Source: Pardosa pseudoannulata
Taxonomy: Eukaryota > Arthropoda > Arachnida > Araneae > Lycosidae
DNA: 64,000 nucleotides
Direction of reading: 5' to 3'
NCBI GenBank assembly: GCA_032207245.1
Contig: CM063498.1
Span: 51,056,134-51,120,133, forward strand
In this document: positions 21,717 to 33,589 of the stretch, piece after piece
Layout: every line of letters starts with the position of its first letter
Position numbering within the stretch: the first letter of the stretch is position 1
Translations under genes and position numbers: made by a program
The notes under the pieces: model-generated
Database searches by the model: none
The model's input: the letters and a program-made list of their open reading frames with translations, nothing else
Told to the model about the DNA's origin: nothing

Positions 21717-21847
21717 TGGAAATGCATAATTATCGTGTTTAGCATTGTTTCAATGCTATTAAAGATTTAACAAATAGTTAAATACATTAACTCGGTTATC
21801 ATACTATCGATAATAATGATATGTCTGATGAATATGTTTATTTGCAT

Positions 21848-22021
<174 letters not shown>

Positions 22022-22479
22022 AAATGGGTAATTATTATTGAATTTTATAAAAGACTATTCATGGTCTGGAGAAGTAATGACTTCAACATGCGTTCTAATG
22101 TTAAAGACAAGTCAAGTTAACACATTTGTCTTTTATTAAATCGGCTGGGTAGCGGCTATATTAGTGTACTTTACGATAACTTATTGGGTGTGTATACCAT
22201 CATTTCATTTATTCTATGTCATTGTTACTTATTTGTACAAAGTAAAGAAAATATCGTTATAAATTTTAGTGCTCCGATTCCAATGAAAATACTTATTTTG
22301 AGCATGCTTGACTGAATTTTCAATAATTTTAGTATTACGTCTGTATGTGTGAACAAGGAATCTTTAATTTTTGAATGATAAATATCTATTTGTTCCATTC
22401 CGGAACTAGTTATAACTAAATTATTCTTAATGTGTGTACATAAGTTCGGATGTACGGATGTATGTCGAATAACTGGAAA

Positions 22480-22700
22480 AAGATAGAAGAAACGATATTT
22501 TGTATTTAGAACTGCTAAAATGTTTAGTTGTGCACCGCTGCTTTTGGTTGCAATCCTTACTCTAAATAATGAACAATTTCAATATAATGTATTAACGCTG
22601 TGGGCCGAAACTCATAAAAATCTCGAAATCTTGCAATTAAGATTCTTATAATATCTTTGTTATAGTGTGCGTATCGTTTAATACAAGTACTCATAACACT
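22480..22700. repeat. Diverged ~145-bp satellite-like monomers, cluster 1
   Basis: Motifs such as TTAGTTGTGCACC, GGTTGCAATCC and TTTCAATATAATG align with the units at 43190-43400 and 46560-47530. About one and a half monomers are discernible. No ORF. Confidence 0.5.
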
Positions 22701-22845
22701 GAGATACCTATAGCTCTAACCCAGGTTATGTGCTTGGCCAACATAATGATCAATACTTAATTCTGCAGACTTAACATTTTATTATAAAATATATTCTTTA
22801 ATTATGAGGTGGTGACTATAGTTGTAAAAGCAGTTAATGACTTAC

Positions 22846-22978
22846 TAGGGATGCACGAGAACGGGAGCACATCTAATAGAGGAGACGGGCATCTATCGGA
22901 GCTCGAGTCCGGGGTGAGTTGAGGTATCTGTAAGAGTCGCATCCGTTTCTGTCGGTGGTCAAGCGATCTTTTGTTCAT
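22846..22978 (-). CDS. Possible 5' coding exon of an unidentified gene
   Basis: Minus strand: ATG at 22978 in the context AAAATGA opens MNKRSLDHRQKRMRLLQIPQ, then LTPDSSSDRCPSPLLDVLPF. The frame reaches CCCTA|GTAAGT, a strong donor match, at 22846. The segment is far richer in G and C than its surroundings. The N-terminal half is basic (HRQKRMR) and the second half Ser/Pro-rich. I do not recognise the protein. No partner exon was identified. Confidence 0.3.
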
Positions 22979-23334
22979 TTTAACAATTGAAAACGGCAGT
23001 ATTGTATGAGTAATGGTCTTGACGCACGGATGATTGGAGATGTCAAGCGTGCCGTTTATCAACACCCCGACAGAGAAAAGGAATGGTGCTTTGTGTGACC
23101 GAGTCGGCCAGGCGCTTTGAAATTTTGAGAAAATTTGCTAACAATAATTCTGATTCTTTATTTTCATATCTTCTATTTTTTACAAATTTTTTGTATAATG
23201 TTATGCATGATTGTCTTTTTTTATGCAACTTTCTGATGATTCGTTTTATATTTTCTAAGATGACGCATCATACAAAATAAAAAAGATCGGCTAGCTGGCA
23301 TAAGTTGCAATTATAATGCAGCCCGCGAGCCTTT

Positions 23335-23683
23335 TGGTTAGTTGATTGGTTGGTTGGGAACATTACAGTCTACTGTTGTGCTAAGGACACCAGGGCCTAC
23401 AGCTATTCTGAACGGATAAGAATATCCATGTCAGCAGTGAGGTTCGATACCATGAACTCTGCAATCTTTTGGGCTGATCAGGCCTGATCTGCAGGAAAAA
23501 GGAGAGATAGTGTGCAGTATTTAAATGCGCTACATTCATTTTTTGAAATACAAAGGATAATTAGACAGGGATATATTCTTTCAAGCCGACACCTGACGGT
23601 TATGGACATATAAGCCAGCAGCGGAATTCGAACCACGGACTTCGGTACGAAAGTAGTGGCTTGTCCATTGAGACATCGTCATG
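23335..23683 (-). mobile_element. Two degenerate tRNA-like SINE remnants
   Basis: 23335-23480 retains the order TTGGTTGG tail, TCTACTGTTGTGCTAAG, TTCTGAACGG and a degraded B-box (GAGGTTCGATACC). 23584-23683 holds a second tRNA-like piece with GGAATTCGAACCACGGAC and TTGTCCATTGAGACATCGTC. Both are too diverged for TSDs. Confidence 0.45.
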
Positions 23684-23839
23684 TATTATTTAGGCATCGA
23701 ACTAAAATTGTTTTCCAAAAGCACGTTCACATTTTTCTGTGCATAGAAAATACTTTTCTAGTATATGTTACATTATATGCTAGGAAGAAAGCTAAGTGAC
23801 TGCTGCCTTTTTCCATCCTAGTCTATCTATCTATTTACA

Positions 23840-23840
<1 letters not shown>

Positions 23841-23925
<85 letters not shown>
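23841..23925. repeat. (CA)n(TA)n microsatellite
   Basis: A CA tract of about 48 bp passes directly into a TA tract. Confidence 0.95.
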
Positions 23926-23927
<2 letters not shown>

Positions 23928-24225
23928 GTGGATGGGTGTTGTAATTTTGTTAATTGAATTGCTAAGAAAAATTAAATGAAAAGTACATGTGAATTCCTAA
24001 TTTGAAGTAAAATCTTTTAAGTTGGAAACAGTAAAAAATTCAGTGACTAGTTACTTATTTCAGTACAGAAAAATTTTATCAATAATTGAATAAATTGTTG
24101 GGTCATACAAGAAATTTTAACATATTTTGTGAGATTATATTTTTCTAATTTTATTCTGAAGGAAACCTGACTTTAATTCCCAGTAAGATTACTACGCACA
24201 GCATGTAATGAAACGACCAGGAATA

Positions 24226-25470
24226 CGAGGATCACTCTGAAATTTTTGAGATACAACTAGGTTATACTTGCAAAATTCTAGGTGTGTTCAAAGTAGTCCC
24301 CTCCAGCATCAATGCACTTTTGTAGAGGAATTTACCACAAATTAAATGCCTCAAGCCATTCATTTCTTGGAATAGATGAAAATTACATTTATATCCGCAT
24401 CAATCTTTTCTTCTGAATGAAAACGACGTCCACGTAAGTTCTTTTTTAGATTAAAGAATAACCAAGAGTCACACATAGCTAGGTCAGGTGAATACGGCGG
24501 ATGTTCTATCACTTTAATTTGTTTTTGTTTAAGAAACTCAATTGTTAATCCAGCTGTATGTGGAGATGCATTGTCATGGTGAAGCATTAGTCCCCTAACT
24601 TTCACTTTTTGTAGAATTTGTGGAAGACATTTAGTGGTATACCAGCTTGCTGTTACTGTCTTCTGTCCTTCCAACTTGATGGCTTTGACCAATCACGCAC
24701 TTCTGAAGAAAACGGCATACATCACTTTTTTTAGTGCTCGTTGTCTTTTCACCATTGTAGGGATCATCTTCAAAGACCCATACTTTGCTTTCTTGATGCG
24801 TTGGAACGTCAAAAAACGGTATGTCGGTTTCATCACCCGTTACAATTTTAGAAATGATGCTGTGACCACCGTCATTTAGCAATTTAAGAGTTTTTTTACT
24901 GATTCTGACACGCTCCCCTTTTTGGTGCTCAGTTAGATTATGGGGAACCCAACGGCAAATTACTTTTTTCATATACAATTCTTCAATAATAATTTTGTGT
25001 ATGACTGCGGATCCAATGTTAAGTTCCTTCTGTATAATTTGATAGGTACAGCGATTATCATCCATTAACATTTTTAGTGTGACAGACACATTATCCGAGA
25101 TTACTGCCGACGGCGGCCTTCCTGTGTGTTCTTCATCCTGAAAAAAATTACGACCTCTGCTAAATTCTTTAAACCATCTGAATACAGTAGCACGAGCTGG
25201 AGATTCATCACCATATGCGAATTGCAACCGTTGAAAGCATTCTTGATTTAATCCTGCTTTAAAATCGTAGAAAATCATTCCGCGAAAATGTTCTTGCGTC
25301 AACTCCATTTTCTCTTCTATTTAAAACTTATTCTACTCTAAACAAGTTGAAGTAAGTCAGTAAAAAATTGTCTTCTGTGTTAAAATACTTTGTATTTTAA
25401 AATTAAACCGTTATTTTTATTTTGTAAATTCTAGTCTGAGCGTATCTCAAAAATATCAGAGTATCCCTCG
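24226..25470 (-). mobile_element. Mariner transposon with both ends and TA duplication
   Basis: Inverted ends of about 29 bp: left CGAGGATCACTCTG...GAGATAC (24226-24254), right GTATCTC...AGAGTATCCCTCG (25442-25470), differing at a few positions. They are flanked by TA at 24224-24225 and 25471-25472. The 1245-bp length is typical of mariner. It contains one transposase gene on the minus strand, broken by a frameshift and a nonsense codon. Confidence 0.92.
24360..25308 (-). pseudogene. Mariner transposase (DD34D), frameshifted
   Basis: ATG at 25308. The N-terminal paired-like HTH region includes the first HTH (GDESPARATVFRWFKEFSRG) and GRPPSAV; the linker region holds the WVPHNLT motif (family WVPHxLT). 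The catalytic triad is visible: D in IVTGDET, D in HHDNASPH, D in AMCDSW, with exactly 34 residues between the second and third, hence DD34D, and the family motif YSPDLA is present. Near 24760 (just after FEDDP) the frame shifts, and in the shifted frame a TGA occurs at 24695-24693 before LVKAIKLEG. The C-terminal end after ADINVIF is short. All three catalytic residues survive but the protein cannot be made from this copy. The family catalyses cut-and-paste transposition at TA. Confidence 0.93.
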
Positions 25471-25472
25471 TA

Positions 25473-26312
25473 CTTGCATATTCTTTGTCGTAACAATAGT
25501 GTCACATATCAACATTATACGGTAGATTTACTGCAAACGGAGTTCTCAATAATGAGAGCTGCAGATCCGGCTTCTGTAAGAGGCGGTACGTCACTCTAAA
25601 ATGTAAACAATTTTTCTTTCTTTTCTACCGAGTGTTTTATTCGGGACACCGTTATCGAAATTTTTTTTACTGGAAATTTTTCGGTCACCAGGTTTATTTG
25701 AGTAGATCAGAATATTGCGAAGAACGAATAGAATTCTCAAGTACCGCTGCAGATTCGGTGTCTCTAAAGTCACTGTAACTGTAAACATTTTTTCTTTCTC
25801 TTATTCTGGGTGATTGATTCACAACTAATTTATTATTATTAGTTATATAGAATGGAGGTTTATAGGTCATCAGACTTATTTCAGAGACCAAAACAGTTCA
25901 GAATATATAATTTGAAGTAATAAAATTGAAAATAACTAAATGATAATAAAACCTGATTTTTGGAATAATTTATATTTAGTTTCGCTTGGCTTTTTCCCCT
26001 CCAATAGTTGCTTTTTTAATCAATTGTCACTCAAATGCATTTTTTGTTTCTTTTATTTCCCATGCCTTATATTATATATGCTTATACTTCAGTTAGAGCC
26101 TCTTAGCCGACAGCGATTGCAATAAACAATTGAATGGTGGAATAAAAGAACATTTTGCAGTGATGTGACTGTATAGAATGTTAAAAGACATTTATGGGGC
26201 CGGAGAGAAAAAGAGAATGGTAATAACTGAGACAAAATTGTCAAGATCATATTGTCAATAAACTAAAATGATAGACAAAACCAATAATACAAAAAGTCAA
26301 AAGTATTTACCT
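25473..26312. other. Spacer, no gene recognised
   Basis: A repeated phrase, CTGCAGAT(C/T)CGG(C/T)(T/G)TC with a nearby TGTAAAC..TTTTTCTTTCT, occurs at about 25560-25620 and 25747-25800, suggesting a local duplication of about 185 bp. Otherwise nothing recognisable. Confidence 0.4.
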
Positions 26313-27076
26313 CAGAGTTACCAACGATTCCGGATTTTGCGGAATTATTCCGCATTCTAGCTAATGATTACGGAATTACGGACGTTGCTGCAAAGATTAC
26401 GGAGAAATAGAAAATTTTGTTATCAAAAGAATTTTAATACGGAATAGTTAGCTTCTGGAAAAAAATGTACAATGTTGGCCCTAAACCAAAATACTGACAT
26501 TCCTTAATAAAATTATTTTGGGAAAATTCACTTTGCTTTTTTTTAAATAATTTCTGCTGTACGGTTATTTTGTGTATATGAACTATGTTTGTCTACAAAT
26601 TTCTATTTTTATATTAAGTCTGCATTTCTTCTGTCAGGAAGTGTGTCCAGTTTTTTTTTTTTTTTAAATTTCTATTTTTATGAAAATGCTTTCAATTTTT
26701 GATATTTTTGTAAAATTTTGTTTACTAAAACACTTTTGAACATAGATTTTTGTTAAGGGTCCATTTTTTTTTCATATTGATTCTGAAGATTCTAAAAGTG
26801 GACTCAGTTTTTTCTTTGAACAGACTCCTGTATATGTATTACTAAGTTTCGTGAAGGTTAAAATTGAAAATTATTTGCTAAGTTTTAAATTCTTAATTTT
26901 GAAAATTATATATTTTTCATCTGGTACACTGTAAATTGCTTAAAATTTTTATTTATATTTTTCGTGCTTTTTTTTTTTTAATATTTTTTTATCAGATTGT
27001 GAAAAGTACTGGGGAGAGGGGGGGTAGGTTCATCAATGCTGCTCCTGATTCCATTGGTTGGAGGTTGGCAACCCTG
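26313..27076. mobile_element. Possible hAT-like MITE
   Basis: Ends CAGAGTTACCAAC (26313) and GGTTGGCAACCCTG (to 27076) are inverted repeats of hAT type with a few mismatches. The flanks do not show a clean 8-bp duplication. No ORF. Sub-terminal sequence at the left is rich in CGGAATTA-type motifs. Confidence 0.4.
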
Positions 27077-27218
27077 TTACCCTATAGAAATTCCGTATAA
27101 ACTAAATAAGGGTAATAAAAATTAAGAAATCATCTCCACCTATCGAGAGAGACGGCATGGTGAAAAGAATTTTGTGTTCTCGCAGGTAAAGAGGAAGAGT
27201 GACCGAGAGTCACAGATT

Positions 27219-27370
27219 GGTTTGGTTTGGAGCGCTACAATATGCTGTTTTGATACACGAGGGTAAGGAATACGGGACCTACTGGTTAAAGCCAATTCCG
27301 AACTTCAACGAACATCCATACCAGTAGTGGGATTCGCACTCACGGACTCCCGTTACACATTCACCCATAT
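27219..27370 (-). mobile_element. tRNA-derived SINE, diverged copy
   Basis: Begins GGTTTGGTTTGGAGCGCTAC, followed by ACACGAGGGTAAG, AAAGCCAATTCCGAAC and a damaged tRNA-like head. No clear duplication. Confidence 0.7.
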
Positions 27371-27597
27371 TTTGACAGAGAGACAATGGGAATAGCTGCT
27401 ATAAAAGTGTTAAGACATGGTGGCAATAAACTAAAATGACAGACAAACCCCAATCATACAAGTCAAGAGGATCTAGCTTACTGAACCGTATCAACCAAAT
27501 AAAGGAAATAAAAATTAACAGACCACCTCCACCAATAGAGAAAGATGACAGGGTGAAAAGAATTTTGAGTTCTTGAAGATAAAAATGGAAAAACGTT

Positions 27598-27765
27598 TGA
27601 GGCACTGTGGTATGCTGTTTTGCAACACGAGGGCTAATGAGACCGATACCTACATCCTTAAAACCAATTCCGAACGTTTATGAACATTCATGCTAGCAGT
27701 GGAATTCAAACCTAAGTTCTCAATACCGAAGAGCATCAATCTACACATTCGATCATCGTTCGGCT
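27598..27765 (-). mobile_element. tRNA-derived SINE, diverged copy
   Basis: Contains TTTTGCAACACGAGGGCTAA, TGAGACCGATACCTAC, ACCAATTCCGAACG and a tRNA-like head ending GATCATCGTTCGGCT. The CCAAA tail is degraded. Confidence 0.75.
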
Positions 27766-27779
27766 CAAGAGTCACAGGA

Positions 27780-28779
27780 AGAGTTGACATGTCACGAAGA
27801 CGGACTCCCCAGAAGGCAGTGATGTGCAACAATTTTTCAATACTACAATTCTCTGATGCCGGCCATCAGTTAGCCTGAAATTCTGCCAGTAAATTCAAAT
27901 ACGCATACTTTTGTCCTGCTCTATCTTCTTATTTATACCATTACTCCTCTTGCTGGTTAAGAAATTAAATTCTGAAATATATAGTCTACTAATTTAATAA
28001 TCAAATTATATTATTAGATGTTTATCAGTAAAGTTCAACAAGTTTATACGTGCTATATATGTTATCTTTTGTATTCAAGAGTAACAGTTTTGTAATTAAT
28101 AAGCTCTTTCAACAAATTTGAATTTAAAAATTTTTAAGTTTGGGTTAATTAGCAGAGTCCTGTATTTTCGCTCTTTATTTCAGATAATTTTATCACTTTG
28201 AGCATAGACTAAATAAAGTAACAACAAGCCCTAATTTTAACTAGGCGTGAATTACTACAAAAGAGGCACATTAATCATCGGGATTGCATTAACAATAACT
28301 TTGAGAAAACAGTTTTTTTACAACAGTGGATGTTAAAATTTAAGAATTGCCAAAAAACGTACAAATATCCATGCCAATAAAAAGGCATTTTCACAAAGTA
28401 ATAAAATTTTTTGATTAATCAGCTCATAAAAATGAAATGGTTTCATATTATAAGTAACTTGAAGTCGAAATCGGTCTGTAAGCGTTCTTTCTTTTCCAGA
28501 AGAGAAAAGTGCTCGTACACTATTAAACGTGGTTTGCTGAGTCACGTAATTCTTTCGTTATTATTGTAATTATTGTATCATTTATATACTTACAAGCTAT
28601 TTACTTCGAAATTGTGAGATCTTCTAAACGGGTTCGGACTTGCTTTTCACTAGGGCATTTCTAATAAAATTACTGTGGTATTTCTAGTGTCTAGTTTCTC
28701 GACCGAGTGGCTCCTATCATATATATGCTTGAATGTCTGCTTGGACGAACCCTCTAATTTTTCGCTTCTATTATTGCAG
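27780..28779. other. AT-rich stretch (possible intron)
   Basis: No gene recognised. The last 30 bases form a pyrimidine-rich tract leading to the acceptor at 28779. Confidence 0.4.
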
Positions 28780-28873
28780 CTGATTTGGGGAACGGGGACT
28801 TGACATTTGAAACAAAACTTGAAAACCTTTGCCTGCAGAAACCGTTAAAAGAGGGCAAAGAGTGTTTATCCAG
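28780..28873 (+). CDS. Possible internal exon of an unidentified gene
   Basis: A good acceptor (TTTTTCGCTTCTATTATTGCAG) ends at 28779. The frame with two leading bases reads DLGNGDLTFETKLENLCL, then QKPLKEGKECLS, to a possible weak donor CAG|GTTTAA at 28873. Without splicing it continues FKNC and stops, so it could also be a terminal exon. Composition is less AT-rich than the flanks. The pattern 'G.LTFE.KLE.LCL' followed by KEGKE loosely recalls the linker region of UTP5/WDR43-type nucleolar WD proteins; this is a weak resemblance, not an identification. It is phase-compatible with the candidate exon at 17556-17607. Confidence 0.35.
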
Positions 28874-29280
28874 GTTTAAAAATTGCTAATTATAACATAA
28901 AAAATTAATATAATTAACTGTGTAACTATGTGTAGATAAAAAATAAATAAAAAGAAAATCCGATTTTAAATCATAATATATAAAATTTTTATTTAATTTG
29001 TAAGAAACTGACAGTTAGGAAAATGCTTGGGATTTGGGGACATTCTGAATTTTGAACTTCCGGATTTCAGGATCTCTACTCTACTAATAACAACTTGCTC
29101 GAACGTAGATATCTATCTTAAGGTTTAAAAAACTTTTATACCTAGCAGACAATGTGAAAAGATGATAAAGCTCTGAAACATAGACTAAAATCCTTAAAAC
29201 ATAGACCTTTCATCTTTTAACATTCATAACAATTACATATGATGACGACGGTATATAACGAGGTTAATGTCATGTCTTAT

Positions 29281-29580
29281 AGTTAGGCCTCCGCCGCCGG
29301 ATTCAGCCTGGAGGGCCTCACGGCTATATGGGCCCGGTTTTGGCGCTTGAGTGCCTAATGGTTACACATAAACAAAGGTTTCTATAGGAGACTATAGAAA
29401 CCTTTCAGTGACTATAGTCCCAAGTTTTTTTATAGCTCCCTATTTAAAATTTTTGCCTGTACGTCTGCTTCTACCTCCGCCCGTATTTGTGCGTCTGTTG
29501 TGATTCACCCCGCAACCCCGAGGGATCTGAGCTGCAACTAGGACCGGAAGGTCCTAGTAGCTATACTGGATGTCGTTTTG
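29281..29580. other. GC-rich island with perfect hairpins, unknown class
   Basis: A GC-rich block (CCTCCGCCGCCGG, GGCCTCACGGC, GGGCCCGG) in otherwise AT-rich DNA. It contains a 14-bp perfect hairpin (29374-29405, loop GAGA) and a 9-bp perfect hairpin (29537-29558, loop GGAA). A further small stem, GGCC-AAA-GGCC, lies at about 29912. No frame is open over its length. It may be part of an unrecognised transposon or a structured RNA. Confidence 0.4.
29374..29405. repeat. Perfect 14-bp inverted repeat with 4-base loop
   Basis: AAAGGTTTCTATAG, loop GAGA, CTATAGAAACCTTT. No U-tract follows that would suggest a terminator in a eukaryotic setting. Confidence 0.9.
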
Positions 29581-29599
29581 GGTGTTACCGTCGCAAACT

Positions 29600-31480
29600 T
29601 TTATTTTTTTAGAATTTTAAAGAATAGAAGTAATTTCAACTTTGTTTCGCTTTGCTTTGTTAGCGATCAAAACAAAAACTTGGCTTTAAATCAAAAACTA
29701 AACAAAATTAACTTTAAACGGAACATTCGCTTTTAATCGTTTAACTAAGAAATTCTAAGTAATATTTTGCAATATTTTTTGTAGCAATAGTCTTCATTCT
29801 CTAAGTTTAAATCGACTCTTCATTTTCTTTTAATGATACAATTCTTTTCTCGATTTTTCCCCCTTAAACTACTGTTAAATATTCCAACATTATAGATGTT
29901 TTTCGGGGTACCTAGGCCAAAGGCCGAATCCCCTGTTGTGAAGATATGAATTACTTATTGGGTGTCCTTCTTTAAATTGCAACACAATAATTTTTTTAAT
30001 ACTAGTCACTTGAGATTGGGGGCCCTAAACAGTTATATAAATTAATATAAGAAGCAAAGAAGATAAATTGAATAATTAAGAGTTGAGAATATTACAAATT
30101 GCATAAATTTAAGAAATTAAAAGTAAAAATAAGTAAAATTAAAAAAAATTATTTTTATTTTAAGAAGAAAAAGATAAATAAAATGAGAAAATTTTAAGTA
30201 CGAGAAATCGCTATTTATGTTATGTGTAAGTTTTCCTGATATTGGTTTGATTTCATTCTAAAGGACAAATTTAGCATGAAGTGAATGTGTTGTGAGACTT
30301 TGGATATTGTAGGAATCATTTCCTGGTTTTGTGGGTGCTGTTTATTAACGTTATCATGAGGGTGAAGTTTGGCGACTTTTTCTCAGAAGAATGCCAATTT
30401 ACACACCGTAAAGTTATTTATTACGTGCATATATATATTTGTATAGAAATACTTTCTAAATTATTTTCTAATTTATTTTTCAAAATTAAGTTGTAAACCG
30501 TCATTTTTGCTTTTTTACCTGAATTCCATGTAATAGATTTAAGAACAGAAACAGAGCAAAAGTTTATTTTAGTCTCCCAATCATGATGTCGTTTGAATTT
30601 AGTTAGATATATCAGAAAATGGCTTACTTTTTAAACTTAGTGACTTTCATCAACATGGTTGCATTATTTAATGCAATAATACACAATACCGCTTTGAGAA
30701 GCACACCACTGCAAAACCACGGGAAAACTTGTATTAACGTCGAAGTATTACTGATTAAGAACATTTCGACAAATTCTCGATTGCCACAAATTCCACTTGT
30801 CGAGGAATCAGCAATATTGGCTTCTACCCTGAAATCTGCGTCAATTTTGAGCGATAAACCGCTTACACGGACTACAGTCGTAAGCTTCCAAGAACAGACA
30901 AGCTTACACTCTGAAATTTCGTTTAGTCTCCCATTCTATGATGTATTTTGTTGAACCCAAAAAACCAACCCGCACTTTCATAAACAGATGTGTGCTTACC
31001 GAACTGGAGAGATTACTTGATTTACTTGATTACCTAATTACTTGAAAAGTCCGAAGTGTCCGTATACGTATTTTGCACTAACTTACTACAAAATAAGAAT
31101 TTTATTTCGCATAAGACAAAATAAGAATGTCTTTTATAGAGTGAAAGTTTTTTTTTCAGCAGTTGTTCAGTAATATACGTTGAATTAAAATTAGATGGCA
31201 TACTATAAAATTTCTATAACATTCTTATTGTAGCAAGCATTTACAGCATATCTTTTTAAAGAACCGTTTTATTATTGGCTTGGTATTAAGTCAATTGTTT
31301 TCAGGAGAGTACTGAGACAGAAATATAGAGTTCAAAACTAGTTAATATTTCTAATCAAAGATGAGTAGCCTATTAACGAATTTGATAGTGCAATTACCAA
31401 AGATATTTTTGAATTTGTAAAAAATTAATTTACAATCTTAAATAAAGCGATACATGATAACAGTTGTATATAAAATTAAA
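29600..31480. other. AT-rich stretch with one 111-codon ORF of uncertain meaning
   Basis: An ORF at 30619-30954 (+) starts in a good context (GAAAATGG) with a hydrophobic N terminus (YFLNLVTFINMVALFNAII) that could be a signal peptide, but the rest has no recognisable domain. ORFs of this length are not rare by chance in a window this size. Nothing else is supportable. Confidence 0.3.
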
Positions 31481-32297
31481 TCTCTCTCTATATATATATA
31501 AATGAATTTGTGTCTGTTTGTACTCGATAGACTCAAAAACCATACATTCAATCATCTTGAAAATTTAGGAAGTTATTAGGTATATCCCTAGGAAGGTTTT
31601 TGAAAATTTTTAACTTTCGAGATCCATTTCTTTCCTCTCTTTCAACCTTTTCTTGTCATTATTCCAAGCCTTATTTTCCCAGGTTAAACGCAACCGATTA
31701 ACTTTTTAATTTATCGGATCATAAGTAAGTGAAAGGAGCAATATTTCTAACAATGTGACGTCAACCCATGTAATTTTTTAAGCGCAGTTTTCCCCGGTTA
31801 AAATTTTCAATTTATCACATAATAAGTAGATGAAAACGATATTTTTTTATTATTATGACGTCATTCCTTTAAATATCGCATTTATTCATTTCTTATTTTA
31901 TATTATTTAAACATCGTCTGCTTAGTTTCAATTCGATTTGACCTGGAAATTTAGATATAAAGTTTCATTAAATTTTCATTTCTATGTGACTCAAATTATA
32001 GCATTTTTATATAAGAACTAATTCTAAATTTAATTCTTGATTACTTTTTACGTTACAATAAAATATTTATCAACAATATTCTAACGACAAAAAGTACAAA
32101 TTTCAATGACTCTTATCGGAAAAAAAATAAAAAATAAAAAATAAAAAATTATCATTTTATATAGTTATCTTTATATTCATATGGTTGTCAGTATGAATGT
32201 GTGTTTCTGTTTCAAAGAAAACCATGTGGTTTGTCATAAATTTTCTTAATTCTGGATAACATTTATTAATACCAACAAAATTAGCATTGTTGTTTTT

Positions 32298-32410
32298 GGT
32301 TTGTTTTGGAGCGCTACCATTTACTGCTTTGCTGCGTTATTATTGGCTAATGAGACCAGTATCCTCTGTTTAAAACCGATCCCGAACGGCTACGAACATC
32401 CATACCCATT
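32298..32410 (-). mobile_element. Truncated tRNA-derived SINE inside a Helitron
   Basis: GGTTTGTTTTGGAGCGCTAC, then GGCTAATGAGACCAGTATCC and CCGAACGGCTACGAACATCC. The tRNA-like head is missing. Confidence 0.7.
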
Positions 32411-32499
32411 CAGACATGATTCAGAAAATTTAATCAGGTTTAATGGAAACTGAAGTATAAAAACTGAATATTGTTATAATACGTTCATAATAGAAATAT

Positions 32500-33200
32500 A
32501 TAAATATGCCAATGACTCGAACTGAACTGTGACGAATTTACAGAGTTATGCACGAAAAAAAAAATCTTTGTTTAAAAGTAATATATTATGTTCACTTTTC
32601 TACCCCCTTTTTCAGATAGGTAGACGAAGGGAAGCACCCTCTTTATTGTTCCTTTACCTCCTGCGCACCTCCCAGAGAGACTGTTTCCAGGGGCTTCAAT
32701 GATTAACCCATACAATATAGTCTTATCTATAGTGAGACCAGTCTTATCTATAGTTTGACCCAAACGGTGTCTTTCTGTGAAGCTCTGGGCTATTGCATTC
32801 CGGTCAGTAAAAAACTGTTTTGACTCATCTGGTTTTCAAAGCAGTTTTTAGGTTAAATGTGAACAAATGCCTGTTCTTCAGGGGATAGGGGTGTATTCCT
32901 CAATAAATGTCAGTCAAAGAGGGGTGCAGTTCCCAAACAACCGACTGAACCGTCCTACCGCAAAACTCCACGGAGAAAATCACTGGCAGAAATGTACGTT
33001 ACATCCATTTTCGTAGCGTTTTTGAAGGTCGAAAATTGTAAGTGACCATCAGTTTGAAGACATCATCGGCTGTTCGGAATTATACGTGCAAACCACTTAG
33101 AGGGATAAATATGCCAATGACTCGAACTGAACTGTGACGAATTTAGAGAGTTATGCAGGAAAAAAAATCTTTGTTTAAAAGTAATATATTAAGTTCACCG
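32500..33200. repeat. Direct repeat pair (~95 bp) with ~510-bp spacer
   Basis: The segment starting ATATGCCAATGACTCGAACT and ending near TTTAAAAGTAATATATTA occurs at 32503-32590 and 33110-33192 with few differences. The spacer includes a duplicated GTCTTATCTATAGT motif near 32720-32755. Confidence 0.85.
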
Positions 33201-33226
33201 TAGCAAAGCACGGGCACACTTGCTAG

Positions 33227-33589
33227 TTAAATATAAAATTAAATTAAATATCAAAAGGATTTTTAAGTCAATTTGATATACACAGATGAACATGAGGTCC
33301 CCAGGCAAATGCAAGAATAAGAATGTATATGTGCATTGCCATAATAATGCTTGAACCCGTCAATATATCCAGCGAACTTGCAAAATTTATAAAATATCAT
33401 TTTATTTCGTGTTTTTGCTCTTTATTTAAAATTTGGTATTACTGATCTATAACGGTGATTTCCCGTGTCAATCATTCATCGGTATATATTTTGAGAATTA
33501 GATCATTTACATTGAAATAAAAAAAGAAAATATTTAAGAAACTGAAAAAAATAAAAAAGAGAAGATTAAAAGAGAGCAGATTACTTAAA
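33227..33589. other. AT-rich spacer before the satellite
   Basis: Nothing recognised. Confidence 0.5.

Larger units (their letters stand above)
31481..33226 (+). mobile_element. Non-autonomous Helitron (GCAAAGCACGGG-ended family)
   Basis: Starts A|TCTCTCTCTATATATATA at 31481 and ends with hairpin-forming CCGTAGCAAAGCACGG followed by ACACTTGCTAG|T at 33226. Its 5' 500 bp share segments with the shorter Helitron family (for example ATTATTATGACGTCATTCC). It contains a SINE fragment (32298-32410) and a 95-bp direct repeat enclosing about 510 bp (32500-33200). No long frame is open. Confidence 0.75.

Noticed and set aside
30619..30954. 111-codon ORF with hydrophobic N terminus as a secreted protein gene
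   Set aside because: No domain, splice or promoter support, and ORFs of this length are expected by chance in this much sequence; mentioned only inside the surrounding region entry.
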